Assembly (NCBI GenBank): GCA_020441605.1
Contig: JAGRLX010000229.1
Location: forward strand, 1 to 14,271
Direction of reading: 5' to 3'
From: Alphaproteobacteria bacterium
GTDB lineage: Bacteria > Pseudomonadota > Alphaproteobacteria > Rhizobiales > Aestuariivirgaceae
DNA: 14,271 nucleotides
Shown here: piece by piece, positions 13,495 to 14,271 of the stretch
Layout of the letters: each line of letters starts with the position of its first letter
How positions within the stretch are numbered: position 1 is the first letter of the stretch
Made by a program: the position numbers and the translations under genes
The notes under the pieces: model-generated
Databases searched by the model: none
What the model was told of the DNA's origin: nothing
The model's input: the letters and a program-made list of their open reading frames with translations, nothing else

Positions 13495-13639
13495 CTGGAC
13501 TGCCCCCACGACGTTCTGGCGGAATGTTATGACTCGCGGCCCCAATTCGCGCAATCGGCCATTAACCATCAACCGTGTATTCACACTTTGGAGGCTAACC
13601 TCACTCTCCGGTCACCTTGGATCACGGGAGAAGGTAGGG

Positions 13640-14271
13640 ATGATGGCAGCATCGGGAGTCATATCCGAGCTGGCGAAGGCATTCGAGACGGCGAACGTCG
13701 AGATGTTCGCCATCAAGCTTCCGGAAGCAAGGGTCGCGGCGGCAACCAGCGCCGTGATGCGCAAGTGGAACTGCGCCCGTGAGGAACTGCTTGATCGGCA
13801 ATTGGTGAAATTCGGCACCGGCCCCTTGTCCGCCCGCTACATCACGGAAAACGGCCCCGACGGCCCTGCTCAGAAGATCGAACTCGCTTACGTGCCGCCA
13901 CTCGGCACGTCGCGCACCATCACCTTCACCCCCCAGACCTGGCAGGATGGCGATAACCGCTACATGTTGCTGATTGGCCAGCACGCCAGCCTGGAGCAGG
14001 CCGAAGAGGCCATCCAGAACGAGCGGCGGCTCAGTCTTGCCCTGCGCTCGGGCGGCTATGCTGCCTGGGATCACGACTATCGCAGCGGCGAGACCTACAA
14101 TTCGCCGGAAATGTTCGACCTGCTGGGCTTCGAGCGTGACAGCACGGCGCTCAATTTCGACAGTTTCAACGAGTTCGTCCACCCCGACGACCAGGAACAC
14201 ACACTCGACGGCCAGATAAAGACCTCGCCCTTCGGTTCCGACATGTTCCAGACCCGCTACCGGGTCCGCAA
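13640..14271 (+). CDS. PAS domain sensory protein, N-terminal part (continues beyond window)
   Basis: The frame starting at ATG 13640 (or the adjacent ATG 13643) stays open to the last base, giving 210 residues. AAGG with GTAGGG follows closely upstream. Residues about 8-115 read as a degenerate PAS-like domain (ELAKAFETANVEMFAIKLPEARVAAATSAVMRKW, then a DRQL and LLIGQH end). A charged linker helix (117-135) connects it to a second, clearer PAS_3-type domain (138-210), with GGYAAWDHDYRSGETYNSPEMFDLLGF and NEFVHPDD. No signal peptide or membrane segment is seen, so sensing is probably cytosolic. The output domain, for example histidine kinase, GGDEF/EAL or adenylate cyclase, lies outside the window, so the pathway cannot be named. 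Confidence 0.87.
   Translation, partial: MMAASGVISELAKAFETANVEMFAIKLPEARVAAATSAVMRKWNCAREELLDRQLVKFGTGPLSARYITENGPDGPAQKIELAYVPPLGTSRTITFTPQTWQDGDNRYMLLIGQHASLEQAEEAIQNERRLSLALRSGGYAAWDHDYRSGETYNSPEMFDLLGFERDSTALNFDSFNEFVHPDDQEHTLDGQIKTSPFGSDMFQTRYRVR

Noticed and set aside
13495..13584. 30-residue N-terminal extension of Gpt
   Set aside because: Family members begin near the MDEKW...FPVSW segment, and the extra region looks like promoter DNA.
12751..13782. 343-codon open frame on the plus strand
   Set aside because: It overlaps DUF3307, gpt and the start of the PAS gene in other frames. Its product is rich in His, Gly and Arg with no domain, typical of an antisense shadow.
1..14271. tRNA, rRNA, CRISPR, insertion sequence, prophage or integrase signature
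   Set aside because: None seen on either strand. Gene content and composition are uniform, with no terminal repeats or transposase motifs.

Overview
This 14.3 kb window is GC-rich chromosomal DNA from an alphaproteobacterium, most likely of the order Hyphomicrobiales (Rhizobiales). The evidence is the serine acetyltransferase gene followed by a DUF3126 gene, the small zinc-finger (zf-CHCC) protein, a rhizobial-style Gpt phosphoribosyltransferase, and small secreted proteins of types common in that order. I cannot name the genus. Coding density is high, no gap without a gene exceeds about 220 bases, and I see no insertion sequence, prophage gene, tRNA, rRNA or CRISPR array. It reads mostly as ordinary core or semi-core genome.

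Layout. Bases 1-618 hold the 3' part of an MscS-type mechanosensitive channel gene. A short secreted protein follows (728-991), convergent with the minus-strand pair cysE / DUF3126 (2103 down to 1025). A crotonase-fold protein (2202-2999) diverges from cysE. It lacks both glutamates used by classical enoyl-CoA hydratases. Next come a small periplasmic protein (3188-3523), a membrane-anchored diheme cytochrome c (3743-4654) and a convergent alpha/beta hydrolase (5425 down to 4670).

Bases 5478-7954 form a tight plus-strand unit: zf-CHCC protein, GNAT acetyltransferase, YcaQ/AlkX-type DNA glycosylase with a Gln-Ile-Asp motif, and a second GNAT. The last three genes overlap by 4 and 1 bases, so they are probably co-translated. 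A DUF4337 membrane protein (8533 down to 7979) converges on this unit.

From 8663 to 12576 two class III (PLP-dependent) aminotransferases on the minus strand flank a plus-strand beta-lactamase-fold serine hydrolase. The hydrolase diverges from the first enzyme, which looks like an omega-amino acid:pyruvate aminotransferase, and shares a CTAG double stop with the second, which is glutamate-1-semialdehyde aminomutase-like. The second aminotransferase is the last gene of a minus-strand operon gpt - DUF3307 - aminotransferase. The window ends inside a PAS-domain sensory protein (13640 onward), divergent from gpt.

The two most interesting groupings are the GNAT-glycosylase-GNAT unit, a possible DNA alkylation or genotoxin defence module, and the hydrolase between two aminotransferases, a possible pathway for omega-amino amides or amino acid oligomers. 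Both functional readings are inferences from gene order and family. Neither is shown by the sequence alone.
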